64,000 nt of DNA from Laribacter hongkongensis DSM 14985 (lineage in GTDB: Bacteria; Pseudomonadota; Gammaproteobacteria; Burkholderiales; Aquaspirillaceae): NCBI RefSeq assembly GCF_000423285.1, contig NZ_AUHR01000012.1, positions 1-64,000 of the forward strand, in the 5' to 3' direction. The position numbers and the translations under genes were made by a program. Positions 20,350 to 29,422 of this stretch are shown in pieces (position 1 is the first letter of the stretch; every line of letters starts with the position of its first letter). Under the pieces are notes generated by a model. The model made no database searches and was not told where the DNA came from. It worked only from the letters and a program-made list of their open reading frames with translations.

Positions 20350-21012
20350 CTAGAAGCGCCTGGGAAGGGGTTTGGTCACCCGGATGCGGCCGAACTCATC
20401 CACCTCTATGTATCCCCCCTGCCGCAGTGCCCGCATCATGCGGTTGACCATCTCACGTGACAGGCCGATGCGCTCTCCGAGATCGCGCTGGGTAATGGGG
20501 GCCGGCGGAAAGGCCGGACATTCGCGGGCCATCTCGTCCATTTTTTCCAGCAACCGGCGCAGCTTGGTATAGCCGTCCGGCTGCGCCAGCATTTCGATGT
20601 AGTCCAGCAGGTGGGCTACTCCGAGGGCGATCTGCTGGGCGCAGGTTTTCCAGGCCTGGGGATGCCGGTCCATGGCGGCCTCCAGCAGGTCCGTGGAGAT
20701 TTTCCAGCACTGCGAAGGATAGACGGCATGTACCGTGGCATTCAGCAAGGTCTGGCCTGCAAGGGCAGGCAGTCCGATGCAGCTGCCGGCCTTGATGTAG
20801 CCAAAGGCAAACGGCCGTGTGCCTTCTCCGGTCTGCATGGTGGCATTCATCAGTCCCTGGATCAGGAAAAATACGTCACTGTGTACGGTATTCTGTTCGC
20901 ACACCAGTTCGTCCGGTTCGAAAGTAACCAGTTCTCCCTGGCGCAACAGTTCATCAAGGTCGGTCGGCGACCAGTTCTGGAACAGGGCAAACTGCGAAAG
21001 GATATTGTCCAT
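20350..21012 (-). CDS. Crp/Fnr family transcriptional regulator
   Basis: The 220-aa product has an N-terminal cyclic-nucleotide-binding-like beta domain (residues about 10-125) and a C-terminal HTH_Crp domain. Its recognition helix is GLSREMVNRMMRAL. That helix resembles the RE..GR type of CRP rather than the E..SR type of FNR, and there is no N-terminal Cys cluster for an Fe-S sensor. It is therefore not the oxygen sensor FNR itself. The ligand and targets are unknown. It is transcribed convergently with rlmM. Confidence 0.85.
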   Translation of the reverse strand: MDNILSQFALFQNWSPTDLDELLRQGELVTFEPDELVCEQNTVHSDVFFLIQGLMNATMQTGEGTRPFAFGYIKAGSCIGLPALAGQTLLNATVHAVYPSQCWKISTDLLEAAMDRHPQAWKTCAQQIALGVAHLLDYIEMLAQPDGYTKLRRLLEKMDEMARECPAFPPAPITQRDLGERIGLSREMVNRMMRALRQGGYIEVDEFGRIRVTKPLPRRF

Positions 21013-21075
21013 TAATCAAGCACAACGGTCAGGGCCATCAAACACCATGGCTAAAGGATAGCCGGTAAAACGAAA

Positions 21076-21726
21076 TTAACTGAGTGCCTCGCGCAGGATG
21101 CGCCGGTAGGTCGATGCAAAGTCGGCAATTGCCGAGCGCACCCGGTTTTCGTCCCGGGCCGTAATGGCCTGCAGCGTGGCCTCGACCAGCTCGCTGGTCT
21201 TGGCCATCTGGGTTTTCCCGCTGTGGAGGACGGCATAGAAGCAGCGCTGGGTCAGGGGCAGCAGATCGTCCAGCGTTTGCTGCAGGTAGCGGTTGCGTCC
21301 CAGCGGGTAGAGCTTTTCCAGTAGCTCGATGGCGCTGTCGTAGTAAGCCGGCAGGTCTTCTTGCTGCTGGGCCTGTGCCAGACGGGTGCCGATGTCGAAG
21401 AACGGGGCCAGTTCCTCGCTGTGCCAGCTGTGGCAGAAGGCCACCAGTACCTGCTCGACCAGTGCAAACCAGAGTTCGAAGAACTCATCGGCGGCATCGG
21501 CATCCAGGGCCGATACCACGGCCCCCCGGCGCGGATAGATCGTGACTAGGTGCCGACGCTCCAGAATCAGCAGGGCCTCGCGGACCGAACCGCGGCTGAC
21601 GTCGAGTTCGGCCGCAATGCGCAGTTCCTGGATGCGCTCTCCGGCGGTCATTTCTCCCAGGATGATGCGTTTGCCCAGAAAGCGGGCGATTTGCTCGGTC
21701 AGCGAGTCGTTCGCCTTGAATGTCAT
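21076..21726 (-). CDS. GntR family (FadR/FCD) transcriptional regulator
   Basis: The 216-aa product has an N-terminal winged helix (residues about 8-75, with LDVSRGSVREALLILERR) and an all-helical FCD ligand-binding domain, as in FadR-type regulators of acid or fatty-acid metabolism. It is divergent from the SCP2-domain gene, with a 178-nt intergenic region holding a strong palindrome. It may therefore regulate that gene, although the palindrome resembles a TetR/PsrA site more than a FadR-type site. The effector is unknown. Confidence 0.85.
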   Translation of the reverse strand: MTFKANDSLTEQIARFLGKRIILGEMTAGERIQELRIAAELDVSRGSVREALLILERRHLVTIYPRRGAVVSALDADAADEFFELWFALVEQVLVAFCHSWHSEELAPFFDIGTRLAQAQQQEDLPAYYDSAIELLEKLYPLGRNRYLQQTLDDLLPLTQRCFYAVLHSGKTQMAKTSELVEATLQAITARDENRVRSAIADFASTYRRILREALS

Positions 21727-21838
21727 TGTGTAATCCCGTGATGAATCATTGGTTTTGTGTGGGGCTCGTGTTTGTGCGCGGTATTGTCCTGCTGTTGGAC
21801 ATGCAGGCCAAGCGGCAGACGCGACATATGCCGATGGC

Positions 21839-21867
21839 TTGCTAGGGCCGCATTAACTCGCTAGTAT
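21839..21867 (+). promoter_or_regulatory. Candidate promoter of the SCP2 gene
   Basis: TTGCTA (21839-21844) and TAGTAT (21862-21867) are spaced by 17 nt. The -10 overlaps the left arm of the adjacent palindrome. The start site would fall inside the palindrome, as expected for a repressed promoter. This is inferred from sequence only. Confidence 0.35.
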
Positions 21868-21886
21868 CAAACACTCGTTTGATACT
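21863..21886. promoter_or_regulatory. PsrA-type palindromic operator candidate
   Basis: This is a perfect inverted repeat with ten-base arms, AGTATCAAAC and GTTTGATACT, around ACTC. Its core CAAAC-N4-GTTTG fits the published PsrA (TetR family, fatty-acid-responsive) consensus G/CAAAC(N2-4)GTTTG/C. It lies 18 nt before the SCP2 start and overlaps the likely -10. A similar motif precedes the ACBP gene at 44813. Confidence 0.6.
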
Positions 21887-21904
21887 GACTCCCTGGAGAT
21901 GTCC

Positions 21905-22240
21905 ATGGCCTTGCCCGCGACCCTCGAAGAACTGTTTGCCGGGATGCCGGCCCGCCTGAAAGCCGATCGTGCCGCTGGCCTGTCGAGCTGTTTTCATTTC
22001 AAGCTGTCGGGTGAACCCGGCGGTGAGTGGACCGTAGTGATTGAAAACGGCCAGTGCACGGTATCCACCGGGCTGGTCGGCGAAGCCAAATGCCTGGTTG
22101 AAGCCACCGGCAGCGATTATCTCGCCATTGAACGCAACGAAGTCCGCCCGGAAATGGCCTTCATGCAGGGCAAGATCAAGCTCTCCAACCTGCCGGAAAT
22201 GCTGACCCTGATGCAGGTGTTCGAACGCCCGGCCGAATAA
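21905..22240 (+). CDS. SCP2 sterol-binding domain protein
   Basis: This small (111 aa) single-domain protein belongs to the SCP2 family, which binds lipids or acyl chains in a hydrophobic tunnel. Family-like features are the alternating strands WTVVIENGQCTVSTGL and the C-terminal amphipathic MAFMQGKIKLSNLPEMLTL. ATG 21905 is preferred over ATG 21899, because GGAG (21895-21898) abuts the first but is properly spaced for the second. No fatty-acid enzyme is adjacent. A lipid-carrier role is inferred from the family and the PsrA-type operator upstream. Confidence 0.85.
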   Translation: MALPATLEELFAGMPARLKADRAAGLSSCFHFKLSGEPGGEWTVVIENGQCTVSTGLVGEAKCLVEATGSDYLAIERNEVRPEMAFMQGKIKLSNLPEMLTLMQVFERPAE

Positions 22241-22267
22241 GCCTTCCGGCCGTACCGGCACGACTGC

Positions 22268-22293
22268 AAAGGCCCGGGATTCCCGGGCCTTTT
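22268..22293. terminator. Bidirectional terminator between the SCP2 gene and pepN
   Basis: AAGGCCCGGG (22269-22278) pairs with CCCGGGCCTT (22282-22291) around ATT, flanked by A and T runs. It lies between two convergent genes. Confidence 0.88.
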
Positions 22294-22316
22294 CCATGGC
22301 GCGCATGCCGGAACGA

Positions 22317-24947
22317 TCAGTCATCCAGCGCCAGGCTTTTTGACACGATTTCGTATACGTCCTTCGACAGGTCCGGCGCGGCGGCAATGCGCTGCAAGGC
22401 CGCCTGCATCAGCTCCCGCCGGGCGGGATCAACCTTGCGCCAGCGGTTGAATGCCGTCACCAGCCGGGCCGCCACTTGCGGATTGATGGCATCCACGGCC
22501 AGAACCTGATCGGCCATCAAGGCATAACCGGCACCGTCGGCACGGTGGAAAACCGCCAGATTGCGTCCGAAGCTGCCCAGCAGGGCCCGCACCTTGTTGG
22601 GGTTGGACAAGGCAAAGGCCGGGTGCTGCATCAGCCCCTGTACCACCTCCAGCGTGTCTTCCCGGCTGGCGGCCGCTTGCAGGGCAAACCACTTGTCCAT
22701 CACCAGCGCGTCATCCTGCCAGCGCAGGCCGAATTCCGAGAAGGCCGCTTCGCGCTCTGGCGCAGCCAGGTCCCGCAGGGCTACCAGGGCGCCGATCTGG
22801 TCGGTCATGTTGTCCGCGCCGGCTACTTGCTGGCGGGCCAGTGCGACAGCGGTAGCTTCACCGGCCGCAACCAGACAGGCAAGACTGAGCTGCTTCAACG
22901 CGCGCCAGCCCTTGTCCTGATGGCTGAACTCCGTCCGGGAGCAGGCTTCGTACACGGCCAGCCAGTCCGAACGCAGGCGGCGGCCCAGCTCGCGCCGCAC
23001 GAGTTCCCGAACCCGCACGAGGCGGACCGGATCGACTTCTTCCAGCGTTTCCAGCAATTCGGTTTCGCCGGGCAGGGTCAGCGCCAGGGCGACAAAGGCC
23101 GGGTCCAGCGAGTGATCCCCCAGTACCGCAGACCAGGCAGCGATGAATTCGTCCGGTACCTCAAGTGCTTCCCCGGCAGCATCGGCGGCGTACAGCGTAC
23201 GCAGCACACGGCCGGCCAGCGTCTGGCCGGCTTCCCAGCGGGCAAAATCGTCCGGGTCGTTTGCCAGCAGGAACGCCAGTTCGGCATCCGTGTAGGGATA
23301 GTCAAGACGCACCGGTGCGGAAAAACCGCGCAGCAGGGAGGGCACTGGCCGGGCTTCGATGCCGACGAAGGTGAAATGCTGCTCGGCTTCCGTGAGTGAC
23401 AGCACCCGGCGGGTCGGACCCGGCTCGTTGTCGTGCGCCAGTGTCAGTGGCAGCTCGCGACCGTCCGGTGCCAGCAGGCCGATGGCCAGCGGGATGTGCA
23501 GCGGCTGCTTGTCAGGCTGGCCGGGAGTCGGCGGCGTGGTCTGCCGGACGGTCAGCGTCAGGGTCTGGCCAAGCTCGGAATACTGGGCGCTGACTGCCAG
23601 ATGCGGCGTGCCGGCCTGGGTGTACCAGCGGCCGAACCGGGTCAGGTCGACGCCGTTGGCATCGGCCATGGCTGCCCGGAAATCGTCACAGGTGGCAGCC
23701 TGGCCATCATGGCGCTTGACGTACAGGCGCATGCCTTTCTGGAAGCCTTCCTCGCCCAGCAAGGTGTGGTACATGCGGACGACTTCGGCGCCTTTTTCAT
23801 ACACCGTCATGGTGTAGAAATTGTTCATCTCGATATACGACTCGGGCCGTATCGGATGCGCCATCGGGCCGGCGTCTTCGGGGAACTGCATGGCGCGCAG
23901 GGCCTTGACGTCCTCGATGCGCTTGACCGCGCGGCTGCCCATGTCGGCAGAGAATTCCTGGTCCCGGAACACCGTCAGCCCTTCCTTGAGGCTGAGCTGG
24001 AACCAGTCGCGGCAGGTGACGCGGTTGCCGGTCCAGTTGTGGAAGTATTCGTGGCCGATGACCGATTCGATGGCGTCGAAATCGGCATCGGTGGCCGTGG
24101 CGCGGCTGGCCAGCACGTATCTGGTGTTGAAGATGTTGAGGCCCTTGTTCTCCATCGCGCCCATGTTGAAGTCGCTGACAGCCACCACCATGAAGGTGTC
24201 GAGGTCGTACTCCAGCCCGAAGCGGGTTTCATCCCATGCCATGGCCTTCTTGAGCGATGTCATGGCGTGCTGCGACTTGTCGATGTCCTGCGGCTCGACC
24301 CAGATTTCCAGTGCCACCTGGCGCCCGCTACGGGTGGTGAAGCTGTCGCTCAGGCAGGTCAGCTTGGCCGCTACCAGGGCAAACAGGTAGGACGGCTTGC
24401 GATAGGGGTCGACCCACTTGACCCAGTGGCGGCGGCGGTCAGTCTGTCCTTCGCCGACACGGTTGCCGTTGGAGAGCAACACCGGAAAGCGCTGGCGGTC
24501 GGCCACGATGGTGGTGGAGAACTTGGCCATCACGTCCGGACGGTCAAGGTAATAGGTGATCTTGCGGAAACCTTCCGGTTCGCACTGGGTAAACAGGTTG
24601 CCCCGGCTGGCGTACAGCCCCATCAGCGAAGTGTTGGCGTACGGATCGACACGGGTCACCACTTCCAGCGTGAAACTGTCGGGTACGTCACGGATGGTCA
24701 GGGTTTCGTCATCCAGGGCGTAGGCCGTCACCGGCAGCGGTTCGCCATCCAGTGCCACCGACAGCAGCTCGGAACTGCCGTCGAGCACCAAGGGCTGGCC
24801 GGGGTCGGCTGCCGGATTGCGACAGACCATCAGCCGCGACTCCACCCGCACATCGTCATCGCGCAGGTCGAAAACCAGATCAACAGCGTTGATCAGGAAA
24901 GGGGAGGGGCGGTAATCGCTGCGGTAATGGATGCGCGGTTGGCTCAT
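22317..24947 (-). CDS. pepN: Aminopeptidase N (M1 family)
   Basis: This cytoplasmic zinc metallopeptidase removes N-terminal residues from peptides. The 876-aa product has the full M1 layout. The substrate-anchoring GAMEN box is in [15 protein letters not shown]. The zinc site HEYFHNW is followed by the downstream Glu in [14 protein letters not shown], and a catalytic Tyr region and the long helical C-terminal domain of the E. coli PepN type are present. It is a single gene, convergent with the SCP2 gene. Confidence 0.97.
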   Translation of the reverse strand: MSQPRIHYRSDYRPSPFLINAVDLVFDLRDDDVRVESRLMVCRNPAADPGQPLVLDGSSELLSVALDGEPLPVTAYALDDETLTIRDVPDSFTLEVVTRVDPYANTSLMGLYASRGNLFTQCEPEGFRKITYYLDRPDVMAKFSTTIVADRQRFPVLLSNGNRVGEGQTDRRRHWVKWVDPYRKPSYLFALVAAKLTCLSDSFTTRSGRQVALEIWVEPQDIDKSQHAMTSLKKAMAWDETRFGLEYDLDTFMVVAVSDFNMGAMENKGLNIFNTRYVLASRATATDADFDAIESVIGHEYFHNWTGNRVTCRDWFQLSLKEGLTVFRDQEFSADMGSRAVKRIEDVKALRAMQFPEDAGPMAHPIRPESYIEMNNFYTMTVYEKGAEVVRMYHTLLGEEGFQKGMRLYVKRHDGQAATCDDFRAAMADANGVDLTRFGRWYTQAGTPHLAVSAQYSELGQTLTLTVRQTTPPTPGQPDKQPLHIPLAIGLLAPDGRELPLTLAHDNEPGPTRRVLSLTEAEQHFTFVGIEARPVPSLLRGFSAPVRLDYPYTDAELAFLLANDPDDFARWEAGQTLAGRVLRTLYAADAAGEALEVPDEFIAAWSAVLGDHSLDPAFVALALTLPGETELLETLEEVDPVRLVRVRELVRRELGRRLRSDWLAVYEACSRTEFSHQDKGWRALKQLSLACLVAAGEATAVALARQQVAGADNMTDQIGALVALRDLAAPEREAAFSEFGLRWQDDALVMDKWFALQAAASREDTLEVVQGLMQHPAFALSNPNKVRALLGSFGRNLAVFHRADGAGYALMADQVLAVDAINPQVAARLVTAFNRWRKVDPARRELMQAALQRIAAAPDLSKDVYEIVSKSLALDD

Positions 24948-25276
24948 GATCCGTGACGGTCCGTGGTTCGAAAACCAGCGGATTATACGCCGGCCACCTT
25001 ACGCGTTTCCTGCTGCAACCGACATTCTGTCGGTGCGCTGACCAAGGGCTGGGACAGGCACACAAATGCGACACCTGTCAGCATGCCAGGATGACAGGCG
25101 ACCAACGGCAAATGGTCCGACCAGCGGCAAAATCACGCAAGGACGGGCAATTGAAAGCCTGTTCAGTATGCTAAATGGCTGTTTTTGACGTAAGAACAGG
25201 TAAAACTACGTATTGTTCGTTTTCTTGAGCGCTTGCTAGGTTAGCGCTTTCCTGACCTTTGACCGAGGAGAATGAA
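24948..25276. other. Intergenic region upstream of pepN and of the small Cys-rich ORF
   Basis: This 329-nt divergent spacer holds no gene. A TTGACG hexamer occurs at 25185-25190, but no good -10 follows at 16-18 nt. The heptamer AGCGCTT is repeated directly near 25229 and 25243. The right end carries the strong SD GAGGAG (25265-25270) of the downstream small ORF. Confidence 0.5.
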
Positions 25277-25537
25277 ATGTCGGACTGGAGCAACGAAAGC
25301 GGTCTTGATGCAGCCACGCATGCCAATGCCCGTGGTTTGCTGGCTGCGCTGCTCGAACTGGATGCCTTGCCGATGGACGATGACGAACCGGCCACGATAC
25401 GGCCAAGGCTGGGTGCGATGGCCACGCTGGTGTGTGCTGCGCAACCCATCGGGCATGTTCCCTGCTGCCCTGTCCACATTCCGGCTCCCCCCCGCGTGTC
25501 GCGGACACGGGAACGGGATGACTGCTGCCTGTGCTGA
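25277..25537 (+). CDS. Small Cys-rich hypothetical protein
   Basis: I do not recognise this 86-aa frame. Support comes from an ideal SD, GAGGAG, six bases before ATG 25277, and an acidic, helical-looking N-terminal half (LLAALLELDALPMDDDEP). The C-terminal part is unusual, with HVPCCPVH and a terminal DDCCLC giving paired cysteines, Pro and Arg. That could mean a metal-binding tail or a degraded frame. It is divergent from pepN and convergent with hemH. Confidence 0.45.
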   Translation: MSDWSNESGLDAATHANARGLLAALLELDALPMDDDEPATIRPRLGAMATLVCAAQPIGHVPCCPVHIPAPPRVSRTRERDDCCLC

Positions 25538-25682
25538 CAGGCTCTGGCCGCAGCAGCGGCAAGATCCGTCATGGCACACTGGCAACCGGGCATGTCGTGG
25601 AGCGGATAGGGTGACAGGCCCGGCAGGATGCTGCGGGGCGTCAATCCTGACCTGAAGGGTTTCCCTTGTCCGGGATGCAAGA

Positions 25683-25710
25683 CCAAGGGCAGGCACCAGC
25701 CTGCCCTTGG
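25683..25710. repeat. GC-rich hairpin downstream of hemH
   Basis: Perfect 12-bp arms CCAAGGGCAGGC (25683-25694) and GCCTGCCCTTGG (25699-25710) flank a four-base loop. It lies between the small ORF and the 3' end of convergent hemH. It has no U tract on either strand, so it is either an unusual terminator or an mRNA-stabilising structure. Confidence 0.55.
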
Positions 25711-25802
25711 GTATCTCTGCTCCAGGGGCGCCACCTGTCCGGGCGGTTTTGCCTGGCAGATGGCCGGCACCGGAGTGACTGCTCCGGCATCCGGCGGGTG
25801 GT

Positions 25803-26918
25803 TCAGCCGACCTCCAGCGCCGGTGCTGCAGCGGGCGCACCGGCTGCTATCTGACAGGCTCGCTGGTGGCTGTCCGGCGATGCATCGCGCGGGGTCCAGC
25901 CGGCCAGCTGCTCGTCCACCAATCCGGCCAGTGCATCCAGCCAGACCGGGTCGTCATTCAGGCAGGCGATGGCGTGGAACTCGCGGCCACCGGCTCCGAT
26001 GAAGGTCTGCCGGCCTTCCAGGGCGATTTCTTCCAGTGTCTCGACACAGTCAGCCACAAAGCCCGGACAGATGACGTCCAGCCGCTGCACGCCTTCTCCA
26101 GGCAAGGCAGCAAACCGTCCGGCAGCATAGGGCTTGAGCCAGGCTGCACGACCGAACCGCGACTGGAAGGCGATTTCCCACTCGGCCGGAGCCAGTTCCA
26201 GCTCCTCGGCCAGCAGGCGGGCGGTGGCATGGCATTCGCAGAAGTACGGATCTCCCTGTGCCAGGGTGGCTTCCGGCATGCCGTGAAAACTCATCAGCAG
26301 CCGGTCCGGGCGGCCGTGTTCCTGCCAGTGGCTGCGCACGCGTGCAGCCAGTGCCCGGACATAGGCCGGATGGGCGTGGAAGTGCCGGACCAGACGCATT
26401 TCCGGCGGGTTGCGGCGGGTGCGCATCCAGTCGGCGGCGGCGTCCCAGGTTGAAGCCACCGTGGCGGCGGAATACTGCGGATACATCGGCAGCAGCACGA
26501 TGCGGTCGACGCCCTGTTCGCGCAGGGCATCCAGCCGGCTGGCCACCGAGGGACTGCCATAGCGCATGGCCCAGTCGACCACCAGTTCGCCCGCCAGGGC
26601 ATGCTGTTCCAGCCGGCTGACCACGCCTTCGGCCTGCCGGCGGGTGTAGACCGCCAGCGGTGAGCCTTCCGGCAGCCAGATGGCGGCGTATTTTTCGGCG
26701 CTGGCACGGGGCCGGGTCCGCAGGATGATGCCGTGCAGGATCGGCCACCACAGCCAGCGTGGCAATTCGATCACGCGCGGATCAGACAGGAATTCGGTCA
26801 GATACGGCCTGAGCGCGGCAGCGGTCGGGGCAGCGGGCGTGCCGAGGTTGACCAGCAGGACGGCAGTTTTTGGGGCGCTGCCGTGCCGGTGGACAGGTTC
26901 GGGGCGATAGCGGGGCAT
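25803..26918 (-). CDS. hemH: Ferrochelatase
   Basis: This enzyme inserts Fe(II) into protoporphyrin IX, the last step of haem b synthesis. The 371-aa product has the N-terminal VLLVNLGTP signature, the catalytic His in LLMSFHGMPEATL, and the conserved CPGFVADCVETLEEIALEG segment. An extra C-terminal Ala/Pro-rich tail of about 25 residues is probably disordered. It starts 13 nt after ftsK and is probably cotranscribed with it. A HemY-type oxidase lies elsewhere in this window (45316). Confidence 0.96.
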   Translation of the reverse strand: MPRYRPEPVHRHGSAPKTAVLLVNLGTPAAPTAAALRPYLTEFLSDPRVIELPRWLWWPILHGIILRTRPRASAEKYAAIWLPEGSPLAVYTRRQAEGVVSRLEQHALAGELVVDWAMRYGSPSVASRLDALREQGVDRIVLLPMYPQYSAATVASTWDAAADWMRTRRNPPEMRLVRHFHAHPAYVRALAARVRSHWQEHGRPDRLLMSFHGMPEATLAQGDPYFCECHATARLLAEELELAPAEWEIAFQSRFGRAAWLKPYAAGRFAALPGEGVQRLDVICPGFVADCVETLEEIALEGRQTFIGAGGREFHAIACLNDDPVWLDALAGLVDEQLAGWTPRDASPDSHQRACQIAAGAPAAAPALEVG

Positions 26919-26931
26919 GTTGTTACCTGGG

Positions 26932-29313
26932 TTAGTCGGGTTGCGCCGGCGCCAGCACGCTGCGGTTACCGTTGTGCTCGGCTGGTGACACCAGCCCGGC
27001 AGTTTCCATCTGCTCGATCAGGCGGGCGGCACGGTTGTAGCCGATGCGCAGATGGCGTTGCACCGACGAAATGCTGGCCTTGCGGGTCTTGATGACAATG
27101 GCGACGGCCTGGTCGTACAGCGGGTCGCTCTCGCTGTCCTCGCTGCCGCCTTCTCCGCTGCCAAAGCCGGGAATGTCGCCGCCCACGCTCTGGGCAGTTT
27201 CGCTGGCGGCTTCGCCGGTCAGGATGCCTTCGACGTAGTCCGGCTCGCCCGTGGTCTTGAGGTATTCCACCACCCGGTGTACTTCGTCGTCGGCGACAAA
27301 GGCGCCGTGGGCCCGCAGCGGGTAGCCGGAGCCCGGCGGCAGGTAGAGCATGTCGCCTTGGCCCAGCAGGGTTTCCGCACCCATCTGGTCAAGGATGGTG
27401 CGGCTGTCGACCTTGCTGGACACCTGGAAGGCAATGCGGGTCGGAATGTTGGCCTTGATCAGGCCGGTGATCACGTCCACCGACGGACGCTGGGTGGCGA
27501 GGATCAGGTGGATGCCGGCTGCGCGGGCCTTTTGCGCCAGCCGGGCGATCAGCTCTTCGATCTTCTTGCCGGCCACCATCATCAGGTCGGCCAGCTCGTC
27601 GATCAGCACCACGATCACCGGCAGGGTGTCGAGCGGCTCGGGAGCATCCGGGGTCAGGCTGAACGGATTGGGCAGTTTTTCGCCCTTTTTGGCCGCGTCG
27701 CGGATTTTCTGGTTGTAGCCCGCGAGGTTGCGCACGCCGAGCTTGGACATCTGGCGATAGCGCTTTTCCATTTCCGCCACGCACCAGTTGAGCGCGTTGG
27801 CGGCCTGTTTCATGTCGGTCACCACCGGTGCCAGCAGGTGCGGAATGTCCTCGTAGACCGACATTTCCAGCATCTTCGGGTCGACCATGATCAGGCGCAC
27901 TTCTTCGGGTGTGGCACGGTAGAGCAGTGACAGGATCATGGCGTTGATCGCCACCGACTTGCCCGAACCGGTGGTACCGGCCACCAGTACATGCGGCATC
28001 TTGGCCAGATCCGCCACCACCGGCTTGCCGGCAATGTCCTTGCCCAGCACCACGGTCAGCTTGCTGGCCGCATTCTGGTAGGTGTCGGCACCGATGATTT
28101 CCGACAGGCGCACGATCTGGCGTTTGGCATTGGGCAGCTCCAGTCCCATGTAGGTCTTGCCGGGGATGGTTTCCACCACCCGGATGCTGACCAGGCCCAG
28201 CGCACGGGCCAGGTCCTTCATCAGGTTGACGATCTGCGCGCCTTTCACGCCCACGGCCGGCTCGATTTCGTAGCGGGTGATCACCGGCCCCGGATAGGCG
28301 GCAATCACCTTCACTTCCACGCCAAAATCGGCCAGCTTGCGCTCGATCAGGCGCGAGGTGTATTCGATGGTGTCGGCACTGACGCCTTCCTGCGAAGCCG
28401 GCGGAGCGGTCAGCAGCGACAGGGTCGGCAGCTCGGCTTCGGCGGCCGTATTGCTGGCGCAGGCAACCGGTTTGGGTGCCGGCTCGAACAATGTGTGCTG
28501 TTGCGGCTCGCGGCGCTTTTCTTCCTGCTTCGCCACCTTGGGTGACAACGGGATTTCCAGCAACGGCGGCTCGATGCGGACCGGCGGCTTGTCATCCTGC
28601 TTGCGCTTTTCTTCCTTGACGCTGGCATCGCGCTCGCGTGCCTGCTGGCGGCCGATCTTGCGGTCTTCGCGGGCTTCCCAGCTGTTCTTGGCCCACAGCA
28701 GCCCTTCTTCGATACGGGTGCCGATCTTTTCCATCAGGTCCAGCCACGACAGGCCGGTAAACAGGGAAATGCCGATGGCCCAGACCAGCAGCAACAGCAT
28801 GGTGGCGCCGGCAAAGCCGATGAACTGCTGTAGTCCCAGCCCGACAAAGCGTCCGAGCAGCCCGCCGGGAGCCAGCGGCAGGTTGATGTCGAGGCTGTAA
28901 AAGCGGATGGCTTCGAAACCGCTGGAAGCAACGAGGATCATGACAAAGCCGGTCGAGGCAATGGCCGTGACCTTGTCGAGTGCCGGGGACACCCGGCGGA
29001 TGTTGCGGTAGCCCCAGAGCACGATCGCACCGCAGAACACCACCAGCCACCAGGCCGACAGGCCGAACAGGTAAAGCAGCATGTCTGACAGGTAGGCACC
29101 GAGGGTGCCGCCCCAGTTGCCGATGGCCGGGTGGCCGCCGATGCTGTGCGACCACGACGGATCGGCGGGCGAGTAGCTGGCCAGGATCAGGACGAAGTAT
29201 ACCGCCGCGGCCACCATGACCAGCCACCAGGCTTCTTGCAGCAGGTTGGCGAGCCGGGGCGGCAGCGGGGTGGACGAATTCTTGACGACCGGTTTGCGTT
29301 TGAACAGGCGCAT
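26932..29313 (-). CDS. ftsK: DNA translocase FtsK
   Basis: FtsK pumps chromosomal DNA through the closing septum and activates XerCD at dif. The 793-aa product has four hydrophobic helices in the first 180 residues, a charged linker (about 200-290), the alpha/beta motor with Walker [13 protein letters not shown] (about residue 445) and Walker [14 protein letters not shown]. The C-terminal winged-helix gamma domain reads [22 protein letters not shown]. The linker is much shorter than in E. coli FtsK, as is common in betaproteobacteria. No clear SD precedes the ATG. Confidence 0.96.
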   Translation of the reverse strand: MRLFKRKPVVKNSSTPLPPRLANLLQEAWWLVMVAAAVYFVLILASYSPADPSWSHSIGGHPAIGNWGGTLGAYLSDMLLYLFGLSAWWLVVFCGAIVLWGYRNIRRVSPALDKVTAIASTGFVMILVASSGFEAIRFYSLDINLPLAPGGLLGRFVGLGLQQFIGFAGATMLLLLVWAIGISLFTGLSWLDLMEKIGTRIEEGLLWAKNSWEAREDRKIGRQQARERDASVKEEKRKQDDKPPVRIEPPLLEIPLSPKVAKQEEKRREPQQHTLFEPAPKPVACASNTAAEAELPTLSLLTAPPASQEGVSADTIEYTSRLIERKLADFGVEVKVIAAYPGPVITRYEIEPAVGVKGAQIVNLMKDLARALGLVSIRVVETIPGKTYMGLELPNAKRQIVRLSEIIGADTYQNAASKLTVVLGKDIAGKPVVADLAKMPHVLVAGTTGSGKSVAINAMILSLLYRATPEEVRLIMVDPKMLEMSVYEDIPHLLAPVVTDMKQAANALNWCVAEMEKRYRQMSKLGVRNLAGYNQKIRDAAKKGEKLPNPFSLTPDAPEPLDTLPVIVVLIDELADLMMVAGKKIEELIARLAQKARAAGIHLILATQRPSVDVITGLIKANIPTRIAFQVSSKVDSRTILDQMGAETLLGQGDMLYLPPGSGYPLRAHGAFVADDEVHRVVEYLKTTGEPDYVEGILTGEAASETAQSVGGDIPGFGSGEGGSEDSESDPLYDQAVAIVIKTRKASISSVQRHLRIGYNRAARLIEQMETAGLVSPAEHNGNRSVLAPAQPD

Positions 29314-29355
29314 TGTGTTCGTGGTTAGCCTTGATGCGACGATTATATAAGCGGG

Positions 29356-29397
29356 AATCCGGGTAAATCAGTTTGCCGGGGCGACTTTACCCGGATT
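29356..29397. repeat. Long inverted repeat between anmK and ftsK
   Basis: AATCCGGGTAAA (29356-29367) and TTTACCCGGATT (29386-29397) form perfect 12-bp arms around an 18-nt loop. There is no U tract. It lies just after the anmK stop and about 45 nt upstream of ftsK on the minus strand, so it could be an anmK 3' structure or a regulatory site for ftsK. Confidence 0.5.
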
Positions 29398-29422
29398 GGG
29401 TGGTATCGGCATGGCAAACGCA

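Noticed and set aside
20350-21012. The Crp/Fnr-family regulator as the FNR that would act on the hemY box
   Set aside because: It lacks an N-terminal Cys cluster and its recognition helix is CRP-like, so FNR must be elsewhere.
25185-25213. TTGACG as a promoter -35 for the small Cys-rich ORF
   Set aside because: No acceptable -10 hexamer lies 16-18 nt downstream.
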